This document shows positions 50,136 through 61,081 of a stretch of DNA of 64,000 bases, piece by piece. How positions within the stretch are numbered: position 1 is the stretch's first letter; each line of letters starts with the position of its first letter. Source of the stretch: Anthopleura xanthogrammica (Eukaryota > Cnidaria > Anthozoa > Actiniaria > Actiniidae). The translations under genes and the position numbers were made by a program. Location: NCBI GenBank assembly GCA_964019055.1, contig OZ025209.1, positions 5,177,071-5,241,070 on the forward strand, read 5' to 3'. The notes beneath the pieces are model-generated. The model had not been told where the DNA came from. It ran no database searches and was given only the letters and a program-made list of their open reading frames with translations.

Positions 50136-53074
50136 TCATATCGTTGTAGAAGAAAAATTCATAACTTTATCCTTCAAACGATCTGTTGCTCAAACAAAGG
50201 AATTTCAATTTTGTCTTAAAACACCCACCCCCTGTCTTAATACCCCCCCCCCCCCCTCCCGATTTCGCTCGAAATCTTTGGTCAGGCGGTCGGTCCGTCT
50301 TTTCGTGATAGCTGGACCTGAACCACCCCTCCCCTCTCCTGAAAATTAGACCGGTCCCAAAAGAGCAATAGGTCCATTGTCGTTGAACTCTCATTTCTGT
50401 GACTTTTAATCTTGAATTATCAAACTCATTAATATTCATAAGGCCAAACACAATAGAAAATCACAACCATGACCGAGTTTTTAAATCGGCAAGAGATTCG
50501 TCCTGATTTGCATACAACTTTAACTCAGATTTTCTCGGCGAAAAGTGCTTTTACCTTGAAAATTTAAGTAACACATGACCTAACTATCATAAACCTTCGC
50601 GTCCGACCTTTATGGGGCTAAAAAGGCTCGCCTGCGGCTCGCCATTTTAAATCCCCAAAAAGGTCTCCCGCTCATGTTTTATCTATCACTTAACCACCCG
50701 CTGCTGGAACAAAGGATTTCTTTCTGTCTAGTCCATTTCATTCAAACCACAATTTCCAAATTCTCTAAAATCCCCGATTCCAGTAGGACCGCTCTCTTCA
50801 ACACTCGAATAGCTGAAATCAAGGCTTTTTCCTTTTCATGACTGATTACAAAGTGATCAACCCAAATTTTGGGGGAGGGGTGGGGTGGTCTGGGGCCTGG
50901 CTCCACTGGCTCCACGCCTCACATGGCGTAGAACTCTTACTTTCCTACTACTATGAGTTTTTGATTATTTTACATGAGATAACATTTCTAGCTTTTTTAA
51001 TTACAACAAACATTACCTTTTCTTGTGGAAGAATATCCCGTTTTCCCATCTAAAAAAGGACAAAAATAAGTGCGTTATAAACAATTCTCGGTTTTCACTG
51101 ATCACGTGACTAAATTGAAAATCTTCGTTTAGCTTAAATCTAAAGTAAAATATCAATTACTGTTAACAGCCTTGAAGAATATCTAGAAACTAACAATCAT
51201 ACAAAGTTTTATGCTTAAAGATGGTTTGGCGGCCGAATTATGAGCGAGCGAAAATGTTGTAATTTTAGTAAGAATGTATGCGACGAACTTGAGATTTTGC
51301 ATACGGATATTACTGTTCTTAGAGCTTTATAGAATGTCTAAACAAAATAACATGTCCAAAACCTTGTAAAGAGATTAAAAGCCTACAATTTGGCCAATTT
51401 TGAAGAAAGCAGGACGTTTGGCTTTCGAGTTATGAGCAAACAAATATGAGGCCGTATTTGGTTAAAATGTATGGAGCGGCCATATTGGTGTTCCACTCTG
51501 GGGCACCAATATGGCGGACGAAACTTCGACGGCTGAAAATGATAGAATATTTAATATTTTCGATTAAATTCCACTGAAATACACTTGAAATAGAGATCAT
51601 AAACGTACACAAAGCAAAATCTTTCACCTAGGGTAAATTATTTTTGATTTTTATCGTTCTTCAGATACACGTGACGGTATTGCGTGACACAAATTCAACC
51701 TTTATAACTCGGGAACCAAACATTAAAATGAATCGAAACTTTTTCCTGTGACTTATATCACTGATTTCTAAAACATATTTTAGAAATTTTATTATACGAT
51801 GTATAGTTTAGATTTGAGTTTTTGATGACGTCACATGAAAGCCAAGAATATCATTGAAGTGTTTTCTCGCTTCTATCTTCGCTACTCCTTCCCTTCAGTT
51901 TTTGTTGGCGTCAATTCTAGATATTGCCATCTAATAATTATCAGCATACCCTTGTGATCTATATTAATTATCAGAAATTCAATAAATCAGGAAAAAAATT
52001 GTATTTGTTAGGTTAGTTTTAAGTTTTTGAGCCCGCTTGAACATTTGCACGCGAGTTCTTTGTAGGCAAAACTTAACTCTCAACGTGTCTCTCTCTACCC
52101 AGCAGGGACGGCTTTGCCTAGACTAAAAACCGCTCGAAATAAAAGATTCCTTATCCATAAAACCAAAAATAATTCAAGATTTCTAGATAATGTTTACGAA
52201 ATAGAGCTCTAAACGTTCTGGTTTTCCTCTGCATAAATTTTACATTCCGTTCAACTAAACATTGGTCTTGTTTCTCGCTGTCATCGAGCGGTTTTTAGTC
52301 TATGCAAAGGTCAACGTTTGTCATGTACCCTCCCCCACACAGCCAATGATTTGTCACCAACCGTTGAATCCGTGGCGAGACTGATCCGTCCGCCGATGAA
52401 GTTGTCTATTTAGAGCGTATATATTTGCGAATTTCGACGGGAAGAAGTGAAGCGATATAGCAATTTTTGGATTAGATGTGTTGGATATTTATTGGGCGAA
52501 GGGTAGCCAGTGAAAAATTTGCTGTGAAACAGATTTCTGGCGATTTACGGCCTGTTGAAGCAAAGCACCCGAGTCTGAGGATTCCTACCTTGACTTCGTC
52601 TTTAGAGAGGAGATAAAATTTCCTAAAATCGCCTTAAAATGCAACCAAACCGTCAGCAAACCACAAAACATGCAATAAAACTTTGATATACCGCTAAAGA
52701 AACAATAAAATATGAAATTTATTTTATTTTAAAGAAATTTTTTGATCTGCCATACATTCTCTCTATATGTATTCAGAACCATAGCTTGGGCTACCTGTGA
52801 TTTATGCTATTCATTCTCTTTTACGAAGTACCTGGGGAGATGTTGGCACCATCTTTGGCTCTCTGCTTAAAATCATGGATTGCAGGACAACCACCAAAAC
52901 TGTTTCCACAATGACCACTGAAGATGTTAACGCGACAGACTTGGTCCTTGACAAAGCCATTCAAGTTTCAAGGCTGAAAACGTGAAGAAATGATAAGGGT
53001 TGCTTTGGATTTTCTAAAGAGCTTTGAAATAAACCTCTTTCACCGTGCCTCTTTAGCTTCGTAAGCAAATTGCT

Positions 53075-53192
53075 CATTTCAGACCACATGACATTCCCTT
53101 CAGAATTTTTTTTTGCTAAAAATTTACACATGAAAAAATCAACTCCCAGACTCCCAGAGTGCTATCACATGGTCTGAAATGGGCACTTGTCA
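53075..53192. mobile_element. Family-1-related MITE, short form
   Basis: Left CTCATTTCAGACCACATGACATTCCC and right CACATGGTCTGAAATGGGCA are inverse arms like those of family 1, with a different, shorter interior. Confidence 0.55.
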
Positions 53193-53811
53193 AGATGGTA
53201 ATATTCATAACTCATTATCTTGAAAACGAGCTCTGCACACTCCATTTTTCTTTTCATTTTTGGTGAACTGATCAGCATTAAATTCTGTAAAACCAATGCT
53301 TTCTAAGAAAATGTTCCGTGATTAATCCTTGCTAAAGTAGTGGAATCAATGAGCACCGGACAAGTACCGGCCAGCGAGACAAATATCAAAACTCCAACTC
53401 ACAGGTTACAAGCAGGTTACAAGTCATTATATCTTAGTGCATACAAGAGTCAAAAATAAACAGAATAACACAACAGGCAAGTAAAAAAAAATTCTTATTT
53501 ACGTTTTTCCAAATAAGATACAGCATATTCTAAATCCCCATACATTCTCTTATAAATGTAGTGAGCTTGGGTTGCCTGTGCATAGACGACCCCAAAAAAA
53601 AGTGTTTACATTTTTTTCAAAAAAGTGTTTCATCACTAGTGATAAAAATGCTTCTAAATCTACATAGTGGTGGGAAATCTCAAAAGAATTAGTATCCCCT
53701 TACTATCCCCTAGTTACCAACCTCCCTCTCTATTTCCCCTACGCTTTCCTCTATCTATCTTTCTGTCTATCTAACTACCTAATTTACATTTTTTTACTTC
53801 TTTTTTGACGT

Positions 53812-53884
53812 TACCGAGTCTCGAACCTGCGACCCTTGGAGTTGAAGTCCCTCGTTATCCCAGCTGAGCTATTGGTGAATTCGT
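53812..53884 (-). repeat. tRNA-like sequence, probably SINE head
   Basis: On the minus strand it reads ATAGCTCAGCTGGGATAACG (A box) and GGTCGCAGGTTCGAGACTC (B box), spaced as in a tRNA, flanked by ACCAATA on the 5' side. The acceptor stem does not pair well, so a SINE or tRNA pseudogene is more likely than a working tRNA. Confidence 0.5.
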
Positions 53885-54147
53885 TGGAATATTTGTGTTG
53901 AACAAAAGTTTTATTCCCCACGCCACCAAATACTCTGCATATGTTGATCAGAAATTACACTTAAGAGAACACAACTGCTTCACTCCAGAGAGCACTGCGT
54001 AACACTCCTTATAAGCCCTACAGTATTTCGAAATCAACTAAATTCCGCACGAGAGGAATTCAAAAGAACTCTCATAATCCCAGGCAACATAATGAATGAC
54101 GTACTATAGTATAAAGAACTATTCTCAGGGTACATGTTACGTCACTA

Positions 54148-54251
54148 GCCGCCATCACGTGACGTCAGAGCAGCTCAATTTGGAGAGCAAAACAAACGAA
54201 TTTCAATCTCCTGAGAATTTGAACCTATTCCGACGTGCTACAAGGGGTCTA
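54148..54251. mobile_element. MITE family 2, truncated copy
   Basis: It keeps CACGTGACGTCAGAGCAGCTC and AATTTGGAGAGCAAAACAAA, then jumps to TTCCGACGTGCTACAAGGGGTCTA; the GTTTTGCCCTCCAAATTGAG part of the right arm is deleted. Confidence 0.7.
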
Positions 54252-54350
54252 TACAAAGCATTCCTCGTGAAAATCCTCTCGTTATATCAACCAAGATGGC
54301 GGCTGTTTCATTGTTATTTATATCTCGATTGATTTTGAGTCATGTTTAGT

Positions 54351-55544
54351 TTATCGAACCGTATTTTTAACGATTTCCTCATTCTTTTGCGAAACCGTTG
54401 CCGCGTTAGTGTTCCAAACGTCAAAACCGTATTCTCTTCCTTGTCTTGCAACAAGAAGGCATTCTAGAATGTCGTCGTTAAAATCAAACGGAATCTTGTG
54501 AACAAAAAGTTTGTTTGTCATGTCCCCACCCAAAGCCCACTGCAAATCTTTGATAGATAACCAACACAACGCTCGTATCCATTTTCCGTGGCAAACTTCA
54601 TGAACGGTCCAATGCAAAGCACGTGCGATATGCTCTGGTTGTACCCCAGGGATCCCTCCTGGGGCCAGCGGATGTTGATGCAAAGAAGAATAAACAGTCT
54701 CATCTGGGACATAGCTATCTTTTAAGAATTCAATAAAATCCTTCCCAATCTTGCTGTAGAGAACAAACCTGACAAAGTCTCTAATGGCGACAATGTGGGT
54801 CGATCCTTTATAGATGGAAACCTTGTGTGGCGGTGGTGACTTTGTAGTCGAAGTCATTTCAATGGCACGGTCTTTTAAAATGAAGACATTCTGAGTTCGT
54901 TGCTCGTTGTGTTTTGGCATCGGGTTACTCTCCATGCTATTTTTGTTGTTAAGCTTTTTTAATGCTACTACGATTTCTTTGTTTTCGTAGAGCGGAAAAT
55001 CTTGTCCAACTAAACTAATGTAATATTTCCACTTGACTGATGATTTTAAAAGTTCCCTCATGCATTCTAACTGAGCTTGAACAATCGAAATATGTCCCCA
55101 CACAACATTAACTCTCTTGGCTGCAATAAAAGCATTAGGGAGACAACGTATTATGACCTGAATGGCTCGATAAAACACCTCTGGAGATTTCTTGTCGATG
55201 TGAATACAGTAAACATTGTGTGGCATGTAGATAGCTCGGAGAATCCTCTCGAACAAGGAGGCACCTTTGTAGATTGTGAAGCTATAAGCAATTGGTAATT
55301 TTGCTTCTTCGTCCGTCACATTAGGATGAGCAAAACGAGTGTGTAAAACGTAGTCGCAGTCTTCACTGTAGATTCGGAGGATCTTAGAGTCATTTCTTGG
55401 GACGGAAGTTCTGTTTAGTTTTTCTTTCCCTGATATAAGTCTTCTACACCTTTTCCACTTGGATTCCTGCAGCAGAAGAACAGAATCGGTTACTGGTTCA
55501 TTGGCAATCAACACTTTCTGTTCCGCTGTGCCTATTACAGGCAA
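54351..55544 (-). CDS. Core-2/I-branching beta-1,6-GlcNAc transferase (GT14)
   Basis: GCNT-family Golgi type II enzymes transfer GlcNAc in beta-1,6 linkage to O-glycan core 1/3 or poly-LacNAc chains. The open frame gives up to 397 residues with no intron. Family landmarks: paired Cys near 33 and 63; LPIAYSFTIYK (83-93); RAIYMPHNVYCIHID (103-117); QAQLECMRELL (156-166); KYYISLVGQDFPLYENKEI (173-191); and VPDE (279-282), whose Glu corresponds to the proposed catalytic base. HGKWIRALCWLSIKDLQWAL follows near 319. No ATG lies at the frame's start: it opens on TTG near 55544, and no N-terminal membrane anchor is encoded here. The cytosolic tail and membrane helix are probably in an upstream exon, with an acceptor near 55533 (TAATAG|GC). 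A MITE at 55624-55811 would lie in that intron. Related pseudogene at 48070-49165. Confidence 0.82.
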   Translation of the reverse strand: MPVIGTAEQKVLIANEPVTDSVLLLQESKWKRCRRLISGKEKLNRTSVPRNDSKILRIYSEDCDYVLHTRFAHPNVTDEEAKLPIAYSFTIYKGASLFERILRAIYMPHNVYCIHIDKKSPEVFYRAIQVIIRCLPNAFIAAKRVNVVWGHISIVQAQLECMRELLKSSVKWKYYISLVGQDFPLYENKEIVVALKKLNNKNSMESNPMPKHNEQRTQNVFILKDRAIEMTSTTKSPPPHKVSIYKGSTHIVAIRDFVRFVLYSKIGKDFIEFLKDSYVPDETVYSSLHQHPLAPGGIPGVQPEHIARALHWTVHEVCHGKWIRALCWLSIKDLQWALGGDMTNKLFVHKIPFDFNDDILECLLVARQGREYGFDVWNTNAATVSQKNEEIVKNTVR

Positions 55545-55621
55545 AACGGCTCAAGCTTTCCCCCCTGATGTGTTGCTTTCTCCCTTGCCACGAGGATTTC
55601 TCTCCAGGTCCGGTTAACGGA

Positions 55622-55812
55622 ATCTAATTGGCGTAATATTTTTCCATTTTTGACCACGTGTCATTCTCTTGAGAATATGATCCTTTGTTTGAGTTGTATC
55701 CATATTCATGTGTCTTCTCGTGCGCAACCGTTAAACAAAGAAATGATACTCTAGAGAACGACACGCGTGGTCTGAAATGGGAAAACATTACTGCCAAGCT
55801 AAAAAGATCTAT
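55622..55812. mobile_element. MITE family 1, copy G
   Basis: Left CTAATTGGCGTAATATTTTTCC and right GGGAAAACATTACTGCCAAG, then CTAAAAAGATCTA. Inner arms GACCACGTGTCATTCTCTTG and GAACGACACGCGTGGTC. The interior marker GCGCAACCGTTAAACAAAG is intact. Confidence 0.8.
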
Positions 55813-56291
55813 TTACTACTTATGATGCATTACCTTCTCTTTTGAGGTAAACTGGGTCCATTTACGGATGTTATACTGTATAAATAAGAGACAAAACATG
55901 TTAATAATTTTTATAATGAGCAACATTTGTTGATTGATCTTAGCGTAAAGAAACTTGCCTTTTTCATGGGAGAAAGCGAAGAATTAGTATTCTGAATCAG
56001 AAAAAAATTATAAGAACATCTGTTATGAATCTCGCGATTAGTTACATCAGTTGGGGGCCGTAACAAGCTTTATGACAGCACACAGCACACGCGCAGACCT
56101 TCTATTTCTTCATTCCTTTTGCAAAGTCCTTCGTCTCCGTATAATAGCCGTTCACGCGCGCTGAATAAAGCACAGGCAGCAAAACCAGGATCACACGCGC
56201 TGGAACTTTGCGCTGGAACCTCTCGCGACTTTGAAGTTCGCTTCTTTTTTTTCTTTCTTTTTTTTTCCAATTCCTTTACACTCGTGACATC

Positions 56292-56327
56292 ATGGCGTCT
56301 ATCGTGAATACAGCTATTTCAAAAAAG
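56292..56327 (+). CDS. Possible first coding exon of an unidentified gene
   Basis: ATG in a CATCATGGCG context encodes MASIVNTAISKK and runs straight into a good donor AAG|GTAGGT. The upstream 200 bases are relatively CpG-rich, as expected of a promoter. Against it, its 3' half is one arm of the inverted repeat 56309-56741, and no certain downstream exon can be joined. A coding-like 3' end at 57562-57660 on the same strand might belong to it. Confidence 0.25.
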
Positions 56328-56741
56328 GTAGGTGAAGGTTTTGTTGCTTGTTGCATGTTGCATACCAAGCCCGAAATGTAGTATGAGTGATATAAATTCA
56401 AGCAGTGAACGGTCACAATAATATGTGATATTCCCAAACTTTGTCTGCAGGTTTTTCCAGCATATTTTCTTCTGTCCAGATATAATTACACATGAATAAA
56501 ATGCATTTCAAACTTTGTAAGCAACATGCAACATGCAACATGCAACATGCAACATGCACCATGCAACATGCAACATGCAACAAGCAACATGCAACATGCA
56601 ACATGCAACATGCAACATGCAACATGCAACATGCAACATGCAACATGCAACATGCAACATGCAACATGCAACATGCAACATGCAACATGCAACATGCAAC
56701 ATGCAACGAAACCTTCACCAACCTTTTTTGAAATAGCTGTA
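56309..56741. mobile_element. Inverted-repeat element with (GCAACAT)n core
   Basis: Left TACAGCTATTTCAAAAAAGG then TAGGTGAAGGTTTTGTTGC; right GCAACGAAACCTTCACCAAC then CTTTTTTGAAATAGCTGTA, the inverse. The core at 56521-56706 is about 26 tandem copies of the heptamer GCAACAT with a few variants (CACCATG, CAAGC). Open frames on both strands here come from the period-7 repeat. Confidence 0.8.
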
Positions 56742-57089
56742 TAACGTATTTGTATTTTACGAAAGAAATAAAAAGGCTAACTTGCTATATTTTCCCCAAC
56801 TGTGATGTGGTTATTTTAGTACTCACCATCTTGGCCATGTTCATCATTCCCGACTGCTGGACAATCATAAACGTTGTCAGCACAGAAATAGCACATATTA
56901 AAATAAAAGCAGATTTTTTATTTGATAAATCCATGAATCTGACAAACAGAAGGAAAGAAATAATTCGTAATTTATTACTAGTTAGATGATATGGATTAGT
57001 GGATGCAACGGTTTGGGTTGGGTGAAATTACATCGTTTTCAGGTCCTAAATCTGTTCCCCGACTATACTCAATCAATCGATATTCAAAT

Positions 57090-57530
57090 AACAATGTACA
57101 ATGGACTACTTCGACGATGCGGCGGCCATTTTGGTAGGGGGCAAATATACAAATCTTTGTTACACTTATGGCGTCGATTAAAATTAACGTTTCACCCCTA
57201 GACAACTTGACAAGAGATGAATTAAGAAGACGGACATGAAAGAAAGACAAATAAACGAAACTCTCTATTTTATCCGACATCTTTGTTTTGTTTTGCCCCC
57301 TGGACACCCCACAATGCATTGCGATTCAAGATGTGAAAATAATGACTGATACTACGTAGAAAAATGAAGTGCTTGTCACTTAACCAGCATGATAGGGCCA
57401 GAGAAACCCAGGATTTGTTTTTTCTTCATCAGATCCTACGTATACCCCTGGCATCTCGTAAAAAGTTATTTTCATTAATTCAGATTCAAGATGGCCGCCG
57501 CATCGTCGAAGTAGTCCATTATTTTGATAC
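57090..57530. repeat. Inverted repeat with two outward-facing ATGGCCGCC
   Basis: Left arm (57094-57143) AATGGACTACTTCGACGATG then CGGCGGCCAT; right arm (57481-57528) ATGGCCGCCGCATCGTCGAA then GTAGTCCATT. Each arm encodes MAAASS followed by AA|GTAGTC, a possible donor, read away from the centre. The 340-base centre is not repeated. Confidence 0.55.
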
Positions 57531-57561
57531 ACCTGTCATCGACTTCCCAGAGGGGGGAGGA

Positions 57562-57740
57562 CCTGGGCTACTATTTGGTATCCCCTATGGACAGCTGATG
57601 ACAGATGTATTTAGAAAGACACCAAAAAGATATCTTCACTTTGTTAAAACAATTGAATAAAGCGTTGTACCTGGGCTACTATTTGGTATCCCCTATGGAC
57701 AGCTGATGACAGATGTATTTAGAAAGACACCAAAAAGATA
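57562..57740 (+). repeat. Tandem duplication of a gene 3' end (107 bases)
   Basis: The unit starts CCTGGGCTACTATTTGGTAT and ends AATTGAATAAAGCGTTGTA. The first copy is complete (57562-57668). The second starts at 57669, is interrupted after AAAAAGATA by a transposon, and resumes at 58191. In frame, the unit reads GIPYGQLMTDVFRKTPKRYL then HFVKTIE and a TAA that overlaps an AATAAA, so it looks like the last exon and poly(A) signal of an unidentified small gene. Confidence 0.6.
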
Positions 57741-58190
57741 GAGTGCAAATAATATAACCGTGAAATAGTTAGCTAGCTAACTAATGACTAATTATGTCCT
57801 AAGTTCTGCCTAAATTTGATTAGTGGAGAAATAAGCGAGCCGTGACGGGTCTTGCACATGCAAGCATTATTAGTCAAATGATCACCGCCACGCTGCGGTT
57901 TTGTAATGCGGAATAAAAAAAACAACCGTGATAATTTGAACAAACTTTTATTCCACATTAATCTATCAGTATTACAATTCAAATAGTTGTATCTGCGTCT
58001 TGATTTATTGACCTGTGTCTTCATTTTTAACTCATTAAACGTCAGAAACACATTCTTTTGTGCACTGAGTCGTTGATCTAGAAAAAGCCCGTGCTCCTGT
58101 CATGCCTCGCTTATTTCCTGTCTTGCCTAACTAAGCACTAACTATCTCCTATTTCTTGCTATCTATTTCACGGTTATATTATTTGCACTC
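57741..58190. mobile_element. TA-targeted MITE inside the duplicated segment
   Basis: Ends GAGTGCAAATAATATAACCG (then TGAAATAG) and CTATTTCACGGTTATATTATTTGCACTC are inverse. Comparison with the uninterrupted first copy of the duplication (AAAAAGATATCTTCAC) shows the flanks AAAAAGATA and TATCTTCAC, so TA was duplicated. This fits a Tc1/mariner-type non-autonomous element. No transposase frame is present. Confidence 0.85.
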
Positions 58191-61057
58191 TATCTTCACT
58201 TTGTTAAAACAATTGAATAAAGCGTTGTAAAGCATAAATCACAATATTAATTTTGTAGATGTCTAAAAACATTGCTTTCGATGCTTCTCAGTCGTTGAAA
58301 ACAGATTGGATCGAAATGAAAGCATTGAGTCTGTATTTTCGATTATTCAAATTACTGACACCGAAATGACTTCCTGCAGAGCGCGAAAGCTCAGAGGAAG
58401 AGCTTTGTCGATATTTTCTAAAGCTCGAGGCTTGTATTTCATGCCGGTCTAACAAGAATCCCATTTCTACTGGGTGAAAATTATGGCCTTGTACACTTAT
58501 TTGAAGTTCCTGGACAGAATTCAAAACTCTGTTACGGTGCCAAACGTTTGAGTATCTTTATAAACAGTTCCTTTTATTAGAATGAATATAGGCGAATTAA
58601 ATAAAAACGACGACGATAAATAACGCTTTCATGTCATCTTGAAAAAGCATGTCCTGTAACGAGCTTGACCGTTTTTTTTTTCTTGCAGACAAAAAAATGT
58701 TTGTTCCTGTTTGTGAACTGTGGTAACCGATCCGGTCAAGTTTAGGACTTACAAGATTAGGCTTTTCACAACCAGAGCTTCTCGAGGAAATTTTGAGCTA
58801 TTATTTTTAAACCAAAAAATGATATAAAACTAAAGGTACGAGATGCTTCAAATAATCGAAATTCACAAGCGTTATTTATACAGACCTCTCGGAAGTTGTT
58901 GCTTTGTTTTCGACGCTTCTAAATTTTCAGCTTGTCAGATTATTCCTTGGAATTCATGTTGTGATTAAAATTCTGCCTCAAGATTACTTGCACAACTATC
59001 AACGATGCTATGAATATGCATACTGATTTATCTCTTTCTTACAGCAATAACAATAAGTTCGTAACGCACCTTAAGAAATTAATTTATATAGTAACGTAAC
59101 TGAAACACACACATAAGTTATTCGAATCAGTAAAAAACATCTACTTGTGGGAAAAGAAAAACTTTTAATGTGAAAGGACTTCAAAACTAATTTGACGGAT
59201 TATGGACACAAACAACCACTATTTTAATAGATACAGATCTAGAATTGCCACAAGTGTGTTATTACAAGTTCTAGTTTGAAAATTCGTATGTAAATCCATC
59301 GCAAACAAACAAACAAACAAACAAACAAGTACGACTGACTATGTATAGAGACTGACTAGTGAGGCAAGTTAAATTAGAAGAAGAAGAATTTGTATTGGTG
59401 CCTTGATTTCAAAATTAGGAATAATATTGGAATTAATTGGTCATGCAAGCCGGTCAAACAGACAGGGTAACCTATAGCACTAGGGTAACCCGGGTGCGCT
59501 TGTAAAGGCGTTAAAATAAATAAGAGAATAAGTATAGAAGCTAGGGTAGCTGTAGTACTGGGGTAACCCTAGGGCTAGGGTTACCCCTTGTAAAGAGGCC
59601 TTAAGGTAGAACCGTCAGTGTTGTGTATGTGCAGCTGTGAGTTTTTGTGTTCGCTTATTTTCCAATGCCCCCTTACTCACGTTTGAGAAAACTCTTTTCT
59701 TTGGAGTCAGTCACGAAATATCTCTAAACTTTCACTAGCCACGTTACATATTTAGGTAGGGCTAACTCCCCTCTCATCTAATGTTATTGAGTATCAAAGT
59801 TGGGGGAAAAAACCCTTAAGTTTACATACATAAGTTTTACCTCTTCTTCAGGCCTACTCGGGGGAACCGTCCCCAGATGTCACCTAATTCTACTCATTAC
59901 ATCTTTCCACTAAACAATCTATTCAAACTAGAACCCAGTTTCTCATGCAGTTCATAGTTGACCTATTTTATCAGTTGCCTAGTAACACCTAATATCATTT
60001 TATGGCGCCCAATATAGTCTAATAATACCCACTGCGGTCCAATATTTTAGCTATTTTCCCTCAAAATTTGTCAATGTCGCCAAATGTTGCATAGAGTAGG
60101 TCTTTCTTCTATATTCAAGTTTCCTATTTACTGCAGCTTAAAATAGCTGTTCCAAAAGTGAAGGTGTACGGCGTCCTACTTTACAATATTCATCATGGTT
60201 AAAAAGTAATTGTTTCTTGCTTAGCTTCTTGTTAGACCAGATCAAGAGAGCATAAATAAGAGCATAAAGTCTATTTTCGCCTCACCCTTTTTGCTTTATC
60301 TAATAGATTTTGTCGAAAAAAGTGAGAAAAATCGACGAAAAGTATGTTGTTTTTGAGCGCGCACACGTTCACGCCATCAAAAAATTAAAAACCAAAACGA
60401 CTTTGGATGCTAAAAAAAGCCCAACCAAAAAACCATGCATTAAAGTCCAATATTATTTAAGGACATTCACGGGCATTGAAACTACAAGTTATTTGTATGT
60501 ATTCATAAACATTTACACATAATATTTATAGGTTGTTAGACGGTTGTTTCAAAAATGTTTAGCAATCCATTTAGTTCTTCTACAAAAAAATGACTTTACT
60601 GCTCGACTTGTATGTGTTGCGCGCAAGCAATTTTCGACAAGAAAAAGGCTACACTTTGATATCATCTCACTCATAAACGAGAACGGTGACCCCCATTTTT
60701 TATTTGCTCATGGAACTTCTATGATGGTCTAATTTTATTAGCTTCATTATGGCGTGTGATTTCTTAAATCGTGGTCTCGAACAGCTCATTCATATGCGAT
60801 AATTTCCGCATCGTCGAATATTGTGATTACCTCTGAGCAAAGTTGCCAATGTGTGGTGAAAACATTAAACACGTTGACTCATTCACTGATAGTTGAATAG
60901 TTTCTAAATTATCTTTGATTCTTACCTTTATTTTGTCGTGTGTCGTCCAGCGAAGTTAACCCTAGTAGCTGATCCGCCGTTAATCATAATCATCGTCTAC
61001 TGAATCGATCATCATCATAACTTACTGTAAAGACCAATGGTCAAGAGGTCTAATATT

Positions 61058-61081
61058 TCATTCGCGAGATTCAAAAACATC
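61058..61081 (-). CDS. RMND1: Candidate RMND1 terminal mini-exon
   Basis: On the minus strand TTATCTAAAG|GATGTTTTTGAA gives DVFESRE and a stop, in phase with the exon ending at 63486; RMND1 proteins end a few residues after a conserved E-x-x-F-E following the last membrane helix. An AATAAA on the same strand lies about 130 bases downstream (60927-60932). The match is only a few residues, so this could easily be chance. Confidence 0.2.
   Translation of the reverse strand, partial: DVFESRE

Larger units (their letters stand above)
49166..54350. other. Intergenic region between GT14 pseudogene and gene
   Basis: No gene can be supported. The region holds nested MITEs (49475-49745), a decayed coding-like fragment (49763-50135), a family-1 relative (53075-53190), a tRNA-like sequence (53810-53885) and a truncated family-2 MITE (54148-54251). 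Two diverged repeat ends occur at 52747-52800 and 53526-53585, sharing CCATACATTCTCT and a GCTTGGGYTRCCTGTG word. Confidence 0.55.

Noticed and set aside
53812..53884. Functional tRNA gene
   Set aside because: A and B boxes are present but the acceptor stem does not pair; more likely a SINE head or tRNA relic.
56413..56744. Overlapping frames of repeated MLHVACC and MQHATCN
   Set aside because: The period-7 GCAACAT array opens all frames.
57364..57480. 5' part of the frame ending at 57660
   Set aside because: It crosses the inverted-repeat arm and shows no protein-like conservation; only the final part is considered coding-like.
60751..60800. Alternative RMND1 last exon (LFETTI then stop)
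   Set aside because: One residue short of the expected E-x-x-F-E spacing and a poor acceptor.
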